From contig OY811986.1 of the NCBI GenBank assembly GCA_963681505.1, positions 894,253 to 958,252 on the forward strand: a stretch of DNA of 64,000 nt. Direction: 5' to 3'. This DNA comes from Eunapius fragilis. Lineage: Eukaryota > Porifera > Demospongiae > Spongillida > Spongillidae. Shown piece after piece: positions 23,150 to 34,099 of the stretch. Each line of letters opens with the position of its first letter. Within the stretch, counting starts at the first letter, position 1. The notes under the pieces are model-generated. The model made no database searches, had not been told where the DNA came from, and was given only the letters and a program-made list of their open reading frames with translations. The position numbers were made by a program, and so were the translations under genes.

Positions 23150-26100
23150 TTACTTAGAATTATAACCTGAACCACTACTATGCAAGCATACTACCGGCAT
23201 AAGCTTTGCTTGCTTAAGTTTTGCTTTGTTCAGATCAGGAAAATCAGACTTCCGCTTTTGTGTGCTGCATTTAGCTTCAACATCTGACTGCAGTGAGTCC
23301 AGAGGTATGTGAACCTTCACTCCTTTACACTTGGTCCAAGTATCCAGTGTGCCCCCCTCTTTGGGGGTATCCCCTCTGCCCCATGTGAATGCCATAAGAT
23401 ATTCACTCTCTGCAACAAAACAATTTCTTTTCAAGAAGCCATTGTGCACACGTACGGCTGCACCAAGCTGGATGGCATTATCAATTTGTTTGAAGGAATC
23501 CTCTTGTATCTCCCTGGAGAACAGCTCATGGTATTTGTTTGAAATGGCGCCTGGTGAACGTTGACTGCTTTCAAAGTACTTTGAACCATCCCAATGACAG
23601 GGGAGGTGCAAAGTTAAAGAACCAACATCCTCAAGCAGGTAAAGTTGAACAGCAAGATGATCTGTGTAACAGAGATATCATTAACTCATGTACAGCTTCA
23701 AGGCTGTCAGCTGTGCGTCTATTGGTATGTGCTAATTAATTTTCCTTTACAACATCGACCATAGATGTACACCAATTAAAAGCAATGAGGCCATGTTAAA
23801 AGTAAGCATTGTTTTCAACTGTGGCCTTGAATACAAGGCACATGGCAGTACAACTTTTTAAAATAGATAGCACATCCAGACATAGAACACAAACATACAA
23901 GCGATGCTTTCACTCCGGGAGCATTATCCAGCTTCCATGACCTCTTTAGGAGATAAAATGGTTCTCCAACATGGTTTTGGACAAACGTGCACAGAAGCTT
24001 TCGTGGTTATAGAGATAAGCACGTTTAAGCATGAGTCGTTTCCCCTCCGACGGGGATGGAGGGAGGGAGTGGGGGGTGGGGATTATATGCAATATTGTAC
24101 GGGATTTTCATCACACAAGAGAAGAAACATAAACAAACATAACTTCTTAAGATGCTCCAATAGCCTTCGTAAGTAGTAGGTATTAAACTACTTAATTGAT
24201 GTGAACATTTGAGGTAGCAGTAAAGATTTTCTCAAAGAAAGTGGCAAAAAAAAGCTTGATCAGAATATCCAGGCTAATGCATTTTAAATTTATGTTTTTC
24301 ATTATCTTTCAAAATGAACAAGGCAAGGAGAGCAAATATACGTTTGTCAAACAGCTATCTGCACTATGTCCAATAACATGGAGAGTACAAAACCATAAGG
24401 AACACTCAAACGTCTTCAACTTTGGTATGTTAAGTCCTGTCCCTATAGGTTTGTTCAGATCATTGGTTTTTACCATATCCATTATATGGAGGCATTGTTG
24501 AGCAAAGTAAGGTCACATTTCTCAGTCAATTTTAATCTACGTCTATACCCAAATACCTGATACTGGATACCCCAGATAGCCTAGCACACAGCCAATACAC
24601 CATCTGGATATAAAGCTCATGTCCAGAGGACAACAGGACCATATTAGGCATTTCTAGTTGGGGAAAATGAGGCAAAGAACGAGACAGTAGATTTGTTGTC
24701 ACTGGATGGATCTCATCCCATGACACAGAAAGAAAGCTACATGTATAGAGCAACTCTGTGTACTATGAAGCTAAAGGTAGTATTTACTATATTGTCTTCA
24801 GGGTTGGTTGTAACTTAGTGGTTACACCAATGCCTTGACTGTATTCATGTGGATATACACACTGGTTGTGCATACATTGACATGTTTTTTACTTCTACCC
24901 TCTAACTCACAGCTCAATTGAAAGATTCATCCCGTTCCATTATACACACTGGCAATCATCACTCAAAATCACTCTTCACTCAGCACACCCACACCCATCA
25001 TTCATTCAAACCACTCACCCCACCTTACTCCAATAACTCTCCCACTTCTTCACTCCCTCACCCACCACTCACTCTCCCACTCATACACTCACCACCCACT
25101 CACTCCTTCTTACACTCACTCACTCATACACTCACCCACCCACTCACTCAGTCACTCACTCATACACACCCATCCACTCACTCAACATTTACTCAAACCA
25201 CTCACCACACCTTACTCCAATAATAACTCTCCCACTTCTTCACTCATTCACTCACTTCTTCACTCATTCACTCACCCACTCACTCACTCATTCACTCTGG
25301 AACCCTATCCAGCCATCTTCAACATGCTTTGTTTTTCTATCTGATAAAAATTATCAATCCATAACCTTATGTTAATATGCATGACACCCACAAATTCATC
25401 ATGCCTCATCAGTAAGAACTGTTCATAATGCAGGCTATTAATAATGATTGTTGTGCATGCAAGCCTCACTTCATTGCACATTACAACAACTGATGCTACA
25501 AACATCTATACTCTCAATAGTCATATCGTTGTCCCCCCCCCCCCCCCCCCCCCCCTCCTCCCTGTTCATAAATTTTCACTTGCCATACACTGGATGGACA
25601 CCAACTTATGCGAGTGATGCGAGTGTACAAATGGTGTAGCAAAGAGTGTTAGGACATAGATTTGTACAAGTGAAGAAAAACATTCTCCAATGAGAAAGTT
25701 GGTAGGGTTGGAGGCGAATGTAGTGTTAAAAAGGACGGGAACAAGGCATAAACCTATATTTTGCTTTTTTTTTTTTTTTGGTTTTGTTACATTTCAAGTA
25801 CTAAATATTAAATAATGCAATTAAACGCCGCGGCGTTTTATTGTGGTATAACAAATTTGGGCTATTCCATTATTTAATTATACACCCCCTACAGATGACA
25901 ATAAAGGGGGTATAGGGAATATGTCTCGGGGGGTGGTTATTTAAATGCCTGTCCCTAGGGGTTAGAAGGCATAATAGAAGCTTGTCCCAGGGGGGAGGGG
26001 AACAACATAGAGCTTGTCCAAGGTCCAAGGGGGGGGGGGGGGGGGGGGGGGGACAAAACAGATGTTTGTCCAGGGGGCATTTACTAGTCTGTCTCGGGGA

Positions 26101-26645
26101 GGTGTAGATATAATACAAGCTTGTTCAGGGGTGCTTTTATACATTGTCCGGGGGGTATGTTTGCAATTATTGTCATCTGTAGAGGTGAACGGTTAAATAA
26201 TGGAATAGCCCAATCGAGGGCATAGACCAGTTTTTTAGGGTGGGGGGGCTAATTGTGGTTGGGGGTTTAGACTCGCGATACGAAAGGGAGGGGCAGGGGG
26301 GGCTAAAGCCCCCGCTGCCCCTCCGCCCTCCCCCCTTGTCTACGCCCTTGCCAATGTCGGTGAACTGCACTCGAGTCTGCACTGCAATGAGTCAAGGACC
26401 AGCAGGCCACAATATACTATGTAGAAGGGTCGTACGGGCCCAAGAACCTACTAAGTGATAAGTGAAGTCAACTTACCAGCCCAAGCCGCTCCACCGCTTA
26501 CAAGCTCGATGTTTTCCGGTTTTAACATAAACTCATTTTTGATGACGTCTCTTGCTTTTTCCAGCATTTTACGATAGATGACTTTACTCATCTTTAGGAA
26601 GTCGGGTCCTCGACCAGCCGTCCCCACTATGCTGACGCGTGTCAT
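23150..26645 (-). CDS. SLOG-like (LOG/DprA-type Rossmann) protein, two exons
   Basis: Exon 1 is 26645-26477 and exon 2 is 23661-23150, joined GGGCTG|GTAAGT to TTACACAG|ATCAT in phase 1, giving 226 residues. Visible motifs in order: glycine-rich start VSIVGTAGRG (residues 4-13), LVSGGAAWADHLAVQLY spanning the junction (about 48-64), a middle with HLPCHWDG, and TPKEGGTLDTWTKC (about 160). The GTAGRG, SGGAxxAD and GGTxDT signatures are those of the SLOG superfamily, which binds nucleotide-type ligands. Ligand and role here are unknown. Roughly 50 basic C-terminal residues have no match I recognise. The 2.8-kb intron holds a MITE (25859), a C run (25533-25555) and a CACTCACT repeat. The coding frame is intact and the splice restores a motif, so I consider it a real gene. 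Confidence 0.65.
24945..25295. repeat. CACTCACT-rich simple repeat
   Basis: Degenerate CACTCAYT tandem repeat within the intron of the SLOG-like gene. It includes two copies of a larger block (ACCTTACTCCAATAA followed by CTCTCCCACTTCTTCACTC). Confidence 0.85.
25859..26211. mobile_element. MITE copy 2 (GGGCTATTCCATTATTTAA family)
   Basis: Perfect 19-bp terminal inverted repeats GGGCTATTCCATTATTTAA at both ends, with a subterminal CTACAGATGACAAT / ATTGTCATCTGTAG pair. The interior repeats CCAGGGGG-CTTGTC motifs and has a long G run (26030-26051). Same family as 6636-6908. It sits in the intron of the SLOG-like gene. Confidence 0.85.
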
Positions 26646-27011
26646 TCTGCATCACGTGCGCAAAAGCCTAACTACCGTACTGACAAGACGTTTTGGCGGC
26701 GACTATTTGGCGGAAGGCTCCGCCAACTGTGCCGCCATGAACATAATATTAAATTTTTTCCGCCAACATGTTATCAGCGGATCCAAGGCTTCGCTGAAGG
26801 GGGCGGGGGGAGGGACATTACGCACATAATAGTATAAGTATCCGTAGACCTATGGCTCTTAATCTTGCCCTGCTAAATGATTACCGTACATGTAAATGTA
26901 CAATGCACAGACATACGGCGCCTGCAGTGTTCATACCGGTACTACTACATACCCGGTAGCGGGTCGGCCATACGAAGTAATTCCTTTCTCCCCGCTATAC
27001 AACTGATACTG

Positions 27012-27296
27012 TTCAATTCATGGAAGGCTGACCCGACGGCTGAGCCGTGCACCCAGTCGATTCAATGACGGTGCATCTGAATCAGAATCCGATTCAGATC
27101 TTTCTGATGCTGAGGTTGACGACAAACTTCACTCCAATGTTCTATGGAATGACGAGCGACCATTTCCCTCCAGGCCTTGCCTCCACCCCCTTCGTATGGA
27201 CATACTACGAAACAGATTACGCGATGCATTTTTATGCCGGGTTCATGGCCGTAAGCCAAGACCCCATAACGCTCGCTCTTCGACCCGAAATAGGAT
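27012..27296 (+). CDS. Hypothetical acidic/basic protein fragment
   Basis: Open frame of about 95 codons without an obvious ATG, ending TGA at 27296. It has an acidic Ser/Glu/Asp cluster (ASESESDSDLSDAEVDD) followed by a basic C-terminus with RMDILRNRLRDAFLCR. The composition switch looks like a real protein rather than chance. It lies inside the TIR-flanked element and could be an exon of its cargo. Function unknown. Confidence 0.35.
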
Positions 27297-27599
27297 GGGC
27301 GGTCGCTGACGACAGCGAGAATCAGCAGAGTATTAAGGGTTTACGTAAACGTTAGAACTAATACAGCAAATTAGGGTAGTGTGTACTTTGTGTCCATAAC
27401 GGCTGGGTTCTTAGAATTGCATAGGATCGTGAATTTTTGTACACTTGTTGCATTGCATGTTAGTACTTGTGCAAAAATTATTGCGCGTTGAAAACAGTAA
27501 CACCAAACACTGCGTTTTCCCATCACCCCTGTGAAGTAACTTGAACCAATAGATGTTTAAGATGATGCATTTAGCAATGGATGTGAAAGTTTAGATTCA

Positions 27600-27695
27600 A
27601 TGTTTCCGTAGCAACCCCGCGGCAAAGACGGCAGCTGCTCCCATGGCAACAGCTGCTCCAGCCACTGCGGCTCCTCCAAGGATTCGCAGGCTATC
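27600..27695 (-). CDS. Terminal exon, Ala-rich membrane tail
   Basis: On the minus strand a strong acceptor (pyrimidine tract, CTTTTAG at about 27696) is followed by about 31 codons encoding SLRILGGAAVAGAAVAMG and more Ala, ending LLRKH and TGA. This reads as a single hydrophobic helix with a basic tail, as in tail-anchored proteins. The upstream exons were not identified. Confidence 0.4.
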
Positions 27696-28277
27696 TAAAA
27701 GTGAAAGGGGAACAACGGTTATGTAATGGCTTGCCTCTTTCATAAGGCTATCATGTATTACTTTGACATCACCACCTTATAAGGTCATGCTTCTGACATA
27801 CACCCACGCAAAAAGGGAGAGGGGCAAGGCCATCACATTCCACTGTCAACAAACAGCCATATCAGGGACACTGCAACCTCAAGTACTCCACAGGAGCTAA
27901 TATATACAGTGGGTACATCCTTCCATTATAGCTAACACAACCCTCACATGCCATGATAGCTAACTCATGATGCGGCGGGCAGCCAGGGGATGCTTCAGAG
28001 GATTTTGAGGAGGATGCAGCCCTGGCTGCCGCTTTTGCGGAGGCAGCAGGTGCTCTTCGGCCTATTCAGTCTAAATAGAAGTATGATCAACAGCTACGCT
28101 AACATTCATCATTTCATTTCCGCCAATTATAAATCGCCATAAATTTAAAGATTCTGAGACTTCCGCCAATTACAAATCGCCAGTTAGTTAAAATAAATAG
28201 TTTTGGCTCCGCCAAATAGTTCTCTCCGCCATTACGTCTTGTCAGTACGGTACTAGCCCGCCCGATTCCCAACAGAC

Positions 28278-28390
28278 ACTATGGTTATACAAACTATAAC
28301 TGCGGGTATAACTAACGTATATAGAGTTGTGCGCGTTTATACGAAAGTTATACGTTAGTTATATCCGCAGTTATAGTTTATAACCATAGT
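28278..28390. repeat. 113-bp palindromic element
   Basis: Arms of roughly 45 bp starting ACTATGGTTATA and containing ACTATAACTGCGG and TATAACTAACGTATA are repeated in inverse order around a short centre. Probably a foldback MITE. Confidence 0.75.
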
Positions 28391-28426
28391 CGGCGAGGAG
28401 GACCAACTATAGAGGGTACGGTTCTC

Positions 28427-28442
28427 ACCGTGACGTCACGGT
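28427..28442. promoter_or_regulatory. CRE palindrome ACCGTGACGTCACGGT
   Basis: A perfect 16-bp palindrome around the CREB/ATF consensus TGACGTCA (28431-28438). It lies 147 bp upstream of the ATG at 28589. The block is bordered by TAGAGGGTACGGTTCTCA and TGAGAACCCTCTAT, so it could equally be the end of a small repeat element. Confidence 0.5.
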
Positions 28443-28588
28443 AGCCATCTTGAAAGAGAATGCGCGGGTTACCATGATCACGTACCATTTCTGAGAACCC
28501 TCTATTAAGAGCTCAGTTGCATGCTTTTCCCGCGCATGCGCAATTCATGACTAAGTGCTCGTCTTTTTTTTTTTCACGCGGCCCTGCC

Positions 28589-28682
28589 ATGGATAGAACA
28601 ATGTGTCGGGAGACACTTAGGATGGCTCTGGCTGCCAACCAAATGCACCCGCAATCATTTGCGACGACAGACTCGCCCGATG
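28589..28682 (+). CDS. Possible first exon, unknown protein
   Basis: ATG-initiated open stretch of 31 codons starting MDRTMCRETLRMALAANQ, ending at a donor-like GATG|GTGAGA. Downstream (28740-28880) another frame encodes a Pro/Ser-rich then Arg/Lys-rich stretch, with VGKRGRQPAKRPRSKR resembling an AT-hook or nuclear signal, but I could not join the two in frame. The remainder of 28683-29480 shows no gene. Confidence 0.25.
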
Positions 28683-29479
28683 GTGAGATAATGGTATTAT
28701 TGGTTTGCTATATTTTACATATACGTCAATCTATGCCAGCTCCTATGCCAACTCTCCTATGCCAGGAACGCCAACTACAAGTCACCTTTGTCGTATCCAG
28801 CGCAATCTACATTTACTCAACCACCTCAGCAGCGTTCGTCTCCGGTTGGGAAGAGGGGTAGGCAGCCAGCAAAGCGACCCAGAAGCAAAAGAATGGGCAC
28901 ACACTTATGTATGTCTGTCACGTGTTGTTGTACCTACCTTATTTGAGCGAACAGTGCTACAGCTGCAGGGGCGTGGGTGAGAGGAGGTTCCCACTTACAA
29001 TTGACGGCGATGCAACTGATAATGGCTGATGCATTGAAAAGGGAGTTTCCTTCACTAAGGGATGCGAGTGGTTATGACCTAGCAAAAGATGAAGGAAGCA
29101 GTAGAAACATCTACCCTTCTGAAGGGTGCACTACTGCCTTTTAAAAAGGCATTGTTGGAGGTATGAAAATGTATGTATGCCATCTGAACGGTGTATCTGA
29201 ACATGTACGGCGAGCACGTGGAGTCAGGTTAGTTAGCGGACTACTGGTAGCATCATTCATGTGATAATGATTTGTATTCAGTATGTTGCATGCATGTTTT
29301 GTGGGCTAAGTGTGGAGCATCACCCTACTGTTCCCAGCAGTGCTCAATGTTTGGTGGCTGTCCCCAGGGTAGAAGCCACTAGTAAAACCCCCCAAATGGT
29401 TGACGATTAGGATATGGTCTCAGGTTTAGGAGAGTAGGGTACAAAGCACGGATACTTACATCTGGGTAAATAATATTGT

Positions 29480-30190
29480 GTAGCCATAGTTCTGGTGTCA
29501 GATGGGTGGTTCAGGGGGTGACGGGTATATGTCTGGTAGGCTTTGCTTCACCAACTTCCGATTTTCTGGATGGTGTCAGTGGAAGACCCGCTCAGGCAGC
29601 TGCTGTGGCTGCACCAATCCGTAAACTGTGAGTGTTGTATTGGGTTGGATTGTAGCCACATTGCTCCACCAGGAAGAGGAAGGTGGAGGGAATTAAAGCT
29701 CTTGGGTGTGAGTGGCCTCCCATCTCAGAAGTGGAAGAGGGGAGATGAGTTGGTCGAACAGCGACAGCACGCTCTGTAGGCCTCCACTGCTGCCACTGGA
29801 CACATGTGCCTACCCTTGGTACGCCCAATGCCCCTGTCCATCTTCGTTGATGAAGTAATGCATGTCCTCTCTGGACCAGCTGACGTCTTGTATGTTGGAG
29901 TAGATCCTAGGGTCAAAGCTATAGTTCCTTCTTCGGATGGTTATTTTGTTGGCTCTCAAAAGGCCAAAGATGCCAAGGGTAAGGGCTGCGCTGTGCATCA
30001 GACGGTCATGTCTTTTGAAGGGGACTGTCTCTAATCTGCCCCAGAGTAAGAGGTGTTCGTGTGGGTCCCTGGAGGCGTTGGACACCCTGGGTGGCAAGTC
30101 TCAGTATCAGGTTCCTTGAAGCAGTGCTCTTGTAGCCGAGGGAGTGGTGCAGGAAGGAGACTGCTGCCATGTACACCTGTATGGCCCAGA
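29480..30190 (-). pseudogene. Tyrosine recombinase relic
   Basis: Fragments in shifting frames on the minus strand assemble to a phage-integrase-type recombinase. In order: an N-terminal helix region (VYMAAVSFLHHSLGYKS), box I (LTLGIFGLLRANKITI, catalytic Arg), a middle region ending in CPVAAVEAY, box II (THSLRIGAATAAA, His and Arg), and after a frameshift and a stop the segment with the nucleophilic Tyr (AYQTYTR). This domain plan is shared by recombinases of DIRS/Ngaro retrotransposons and Cryptons in invertebrates. No reverse transcriptase adjoins it. At least two frameshifts and one stop make it non-functional. Confidence 0.7.
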
Positions 30191-30540
30191 TTCATTCGTT
30201 CCTTTACAAACTCAAATCCATTCACCTCTTGACCACGAGGTGACCCTATTGTCACGTATGCTGTTGCTTCCCTTATTTTATGGTGTGCAGTAACTTCGAG
30301 CATTGTTCCTCTGAATCCCGCTAGTTCGGGAATGTTTTGAATTATGTTAATTAAACCATCTCTCTTCTTAATGTGTTCTGATAAAGCCAATAACATAAAA
30401 TGTTTGGCTATTGTGATACAAAATGCAGTCCAGATATTTGCTTTAAGTGTTTGTGTACTACGAGCTCAATTCTTGGGCTTGGGTGGCCTCCCTCTACGTC
30501 TCTTAGGAGCTAATTGGATAGATTTTTTCGTCTTCAGTTA
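30190..30540 (-). CDS. Unknown fragment with AT-hook upstream
   Basis: At 30540-30471 (minus) a short frame reads APKRRRGRPPKPKN and stops; RGRP in a basic context is a textbook AT-hook. Downstream at 30396-30190 is an open stretch with PELAGFRGTMLEVTAHHKIR that I do not recognise. Their relation is unclear. They may be remnants of the recombinase-bearing element or of a separate nuclear protein. Confidence 0.3.
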
Positions 30541-30559
30541 AATGCAATATCAGTATCAG

Positions 30560-30930
30560 TTAAACTCACGTTGCACTTGTCGGAAATAGGTAGGAGGAGG
30601 AAAGACATTAAATTATGGCAGACAAAGGTTCAATCCTTACCATTGTCATCTGTTGGAAATAAGATGTAGCTGTCAAAATAGCCTAACAATTTTATTTCAG
30701 TCAACTCTTACCAGCTACTGCATTTCTTTTTCTTGGAGGGACACGATCTAATAAGATAGGATGAATAGTTAACTAAGGTGCACAATTAGGTGCACAATTA
30801 GGTGCACAATTAGGTGCACATAATATTCCTTGCCTCCCAATAGGAGGTTCTACCTCCCAAGTAAGGTTCACCGACAAGAGCTAATTTGGACGGGTTTAGT
30901 TATTAAACTAAGTATATCCATTACCACCAC
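30560..30930. repeat. Segment duplicated at 41490-41690 and 43265-43385
   Basis: About 200 bp starting TAGGTAGGAGGAGGAAAGAC recurs at 41500 with some 90% identity by eye, and GTTCACCGACAAGAGCTAAT at 30865 recurs at 43268. In the second copy the two parts are separated by about 1.6 kb. Stretch 30931-31740 has no recognised gene. Confidence 0.75.
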
Positions 30931-31739
30931 TTCGAGTACCAGGGTTAGACCAGCCGTAAGCAATGCACAAGGCAAATTATGCCTTGTGTGCTGAATGTCA
31001 AGTGGGAGATGGGTCCATCTTTCTTCTTCGGCATTGAGGAATTCTTTAATTTTACGTGCCTTTTCTCCTAATTGGAGAACTCGGGTGTGTAGGATATAAT
31101 ATATGCACAAACTTACCACCGGATAAGATGTTGGGAGTATGGGGCTATAGAGTAGCGGAGGTCGTTGAAAGGTGGTCAAGGTAGAAAGGAGGCATGGGGT
31201 GTTGTGTTGGGTAGATATGATGGGATGGTCGGAAGTAGAGGTTTGAAGAAGTAATCTAGGAAAGTAGATAGGTTGTGGGTCGGTCTTGATTAGCCTGATA
31301 CTATGGGTCTCAATTGATGGGGTGTCTTGTATATAAATAGGCAATTTGGGTTCTGGTTGGGTCTGGTGGCGTGATGAAGTTTCTTTCTGTAATGTCGATA
31401 TAGCCCGCTAGATAACATTCTTGTATCGTAATAATAGCAAAACAATACTATTGGACGGATCCATCCAGAACACAACTTCTAAGACTATTTAAACTGTGAT
31501 TGTGTGTATCGATGCATGTACTGTGTGGGTATATTCTTGACTGAGTTAAGCCATCAAGTTCGGGTTGAACTAGAGAAACAAGGGTATTACACTGGTAGCA
31601 GAGAATGGATCAGTCTTTCAAACCGGCTGTGCAGCAGTAGTTGTCCCGCCAAGCACATATATTTAGAACATAATTATTGACGTCAGCTACAAGTCCCCAG
31701 ACTAGATTTACGTGACATTACATTCGTCCCACCATCTTT

Positions 31740-31875
31740 TTACGCTTGACCCCAAGCTTAGTATCTCAACACTGGGTGCCGAACACGTTGAGGGTAGCGC
31801 CTTCCGACTTCAGCTTGCTGCTTTTGTTGAGGTGGAAGGATGAAGTGTTCGATGCGAGGTGCTTCCCAGTCAGCT
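31740..31875 (-). pseudogene. Possible gypsy pol tail
   Basis: A minus-strand frame ends RRYPQRVRHPVLRY, the R-Y-P-x-R-x-R-x-P pattern seen at the end of many gypsy pol proteins, and is preceded by a Gln-rich linker. Short and without other domains, so weak. Confidence 0.25.
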
Positions 31876-31999
31876 ACTGGTACAAATTGCTAACATACAT
31901 CAGTACATTACTTAACCCACAACAGATTTGAAACCATATAAGTGTGGACCTAACAGGTGATATTATCACAGACATCCAACACCCTTGTTTCTAGTCCCC

Positions 32000-32420
32000 A
32001 GACCTTACAGAACATGTATCTTTGTCCTCTATCTTCTTCGTGGTAGCCATATGGTCCTTGTCCCCGCACAACGATTCCAAGACGGCATTAAAAATGAATT
32101 TGTACTGTTCCTATGTTAACTCGTGCTGCAGGTCTGGTGTGGGGTTGGTGTTAAGTTTTCTGTAGGTGGTTACATCATTAAGGAAGGTGTTGCCCTCCTG
32201 GACGTACTGTTTGGTGTCGATGGTAATTTTGAAGCCCTTGTCGGCTATTTTGATCACTGTGCCTTTGTTGTCTGCAAAGGACTTGAGGGCTTTCCTTTCA
32301 TTGGGTGTTGTGTTACTAGACTATGAGTAGCTCAATCGACACGTGTTGCCACACTTTTGCAGTCCGTTAGAAATGCTTCTTCGTCATCTAATTGGACTTC
32401 CGCCATTTTTTACTATCACG
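32000..32420 (-). pseudogene. Penelope-like element, N-terminal fragment
   Basis: A minus-strand frame contains IADKGFKITIDTKQYVQEGN followed by NDVTTYRKLNTNPTPD. This is the conserved K-A-D-K-G ... Y ... L-x-D-x-x-T-Y-x-K-L region just upstream of reverse transcriptase motif 1 in Penelope-like elements. An in-frame TAG interrupts it, and no catalytic region follows before 31.9 kb. Same orientation as the longer Penelope copy at 34.3-36.8 kb. Confidence 0.55.
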
Positions 32421-33200
32421 TGGTCAACATTGTGTCTGGGCGTGACCTTCTAAATAGCAAGGAATATGTCGATTCAGGTCTGTTCCATGGATGGACACAA
32501 AAGCGTCCGTGTTGACAACTTAAGCAAGTTGAAACTATCAAGGAGCTGCGAGTACAGTTGTGGAGCGATTTTGATGCGACTTTGGACAAACAGCAACTCA
32601 CGGGAAAGTAACCTTCAAACCCCCCCAAGGTTTGGAGACATTCAGCTGAGGGTCCAAACAACATCTTTGTGGGTTTCTGGAGTGGTACTCGTCCTAGGGT
32701 CTTGTACACCACTTCTGATATAGTTGTGACCTCTGCACCTGTGTCTAACTTGAATTTCAGGTTGTGACCGCCCAGTTGGATGTTAGCTATCCAGGAGGAT
32801 TCCTGACCAACAACTGCTAAGTACACTTAATTCATAGAGGTGCTGCTGTTCAAATCTTGTCGCTGCACCATCTGGAGTCCCCTGGTACGACAAAGTGTCC
32901 CATCCTGTGACACGATGAACATCTCACATCCCTGCCCCCTGTGGACGCCATGCACAGTGAGAAGGATTCTGGCTGCTCTCCCCACTTCAGATCTGGCATG
33001 GACCAGGGCAATGTTGTACATACCAAGGGTGATGGTGTACTGATGTCCCAGCTCGATGGCATCATGTATACTTTTCCCGAAATGAAAGAAGGGCCATACT
33101 GGGCACCCGTAGGTGGTGGCAGGATATCCCCTGTTCAATAGCATATTTTTGGAGGCCAGGGAACATAGCAGCATTGATTGTGCCCCCGTCCCCATCAATC
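32416..33200 (-). pseudogene. Gypsy-type gag (zinc knuckle) and retropepsin fragment
   Basis: Reading 5' to 3' on the minus strand: an unrecognised N-terminal stretch, then CSSCHRMGHFV (first part of a CCHC knuckle, about 32930), then a retropepsin start with FKLDTGAEVTTIS (catalytic D-T-G, about 32740) and flap-like KMLFGPSAECLQTLGG. The frame breaks after about 80 protease residues and runs into the Penelope fragment at 32.4 kb. Decayed LTR-retrotransposon remnant; no LTR seen. Confidence 0.6.
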
Positions 33201-33676
33201 TAATTTACAGCCTCCACAGGCTTGCCCCCCTCCAGCAGTGCAAACACAGTGCACTTGTCGGATGCATAGGATGGGAGGTGACGAGACAGGGAGCAGGCAA
33301 TCTCCAGCTCTCTGAGTCTATAAGCAACCTCTTATGAGAGGTTGGATACAGTCCGGAGAGCTTAAGTCCACTGTTTGGTGACAGCCTGCTAGCAATGTTC
33401 CTGGTAAGTAGAATTTAATTAGAAATAGATGACTAACACAGACCCACCTGCAGTCCCTGAAGTGAGATATGGTGCAGTTAGTGTATGAGTGTGCCAGGAG
33501 CCTATACACCAACCGCACAGTCCTGCAGGGATGGCTGGACTCCTCGCCTGTGCGCCTGGCATTCCACGCAGGCATAGTGCTCTGCACACTGCACGATTAG
33601 GAGGTTGAGGGTGGCTGTCCTCGAAGCATTGCTCATGTTGACTAGGTGCCTATCAACGTTCCGTGTGACTGTGTGT

Positions 33677-33778
33677 TACACAGCCTATAAGAAAGACTTT
33701 TGACAGGTGGTGTGTTATGGACTTGTTGCACAGCCTATAAGAAAGACATTTGACAGGTGGTGTGTTACGGACTTGTTG
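33677..33778. repeat. Two-copy direct repeat, about 52 bp
   Basis: Unit beginning CACAGCCTATAAGAAAGAC and ending GTGGTGTGTTATGGACTTGTTG occurs twice in a row with two differences, immediately before the palindrome-telomere block. Confidence 0.85.
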
Positions 33779-33790
33779 CTGCATGATAAA

Positions 33791-33841
33791 AACACTTGTG
33801 ATATGGGGCACCATTTTATGGTGCCCCATATCACAAGTGTT
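33791..33841. repeat. Perfect 24-bp-arm palindrome
   Basis: AACACTTGTGATATGGGGCA plus CCAT, a TTT centre, then the exact complement. The right arm touches the TTAGGG tract without any spacer. Confidence 0.95.
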
Positions 33842-33893
33842 GGGGTTAGGGTTAGGGTTAGGGTTAGGGTTAGGGTTAGGGTTAGGGTTAGGG
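33842..33893 (+). repeat. Internal telomeric tract (TTAGGG)8
   Basis: GGGG followed by eight perfect TTAGGG units, the canonical animal telomere repeat. On the Penelope-coding (minus) strand this reads (CCCTAA)n located 3' of the element. A further TTAACCCTAACCCTAAGCC in the opposite orientation lies at 34012-34030. Confidence 0.95.
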
Positions 33894-34099
33894 TATGTAA
33901 ATAGAGTAGCTCTCCTTCCTGGACTTGCCCTGTGGGCTTTGTTTTGATAAGTCCCACGCTGGTCTTTTTTTCTGCGCTTCTCGCATTCATTCTTGAATGT
34001 CATTAATAAAACTTAACCCTAACCCTAAGCCTAACGAAATGTGAGCACAACGATCTCCGTTATAACTTGGTTCTGTGTCATAGAACGGTAAAACCCGCC

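Larger units (their letters stand above)
26671..28254. mobile_element. TIR-flanked element upstream of the SLOG-like gene
   Basis: Ends are inverted: ACTACCGTACTGACAAGACG on the left and, reversed, AGTACCGTACTGACAAGACG on the right. Both continue into related subterminal GGCGG...ACTATTTGGCGGA sequence. CCGCCAATTAYAAATCGCC occurs twice near the right end. The interior (about 1.4 kb) carries the open frame at 27010-27296 and the exon-like segment at 27600-27695, but no transposase I can recognise. The left end lies 26 bp from the ATG of the SLOG-like gene. Confidence 0.6.

Noticed and set aside
33842-33893. Actual chromosome end
   Set aside because: Only eight units, flanked on both sides by tens of kilobases of other DNA.
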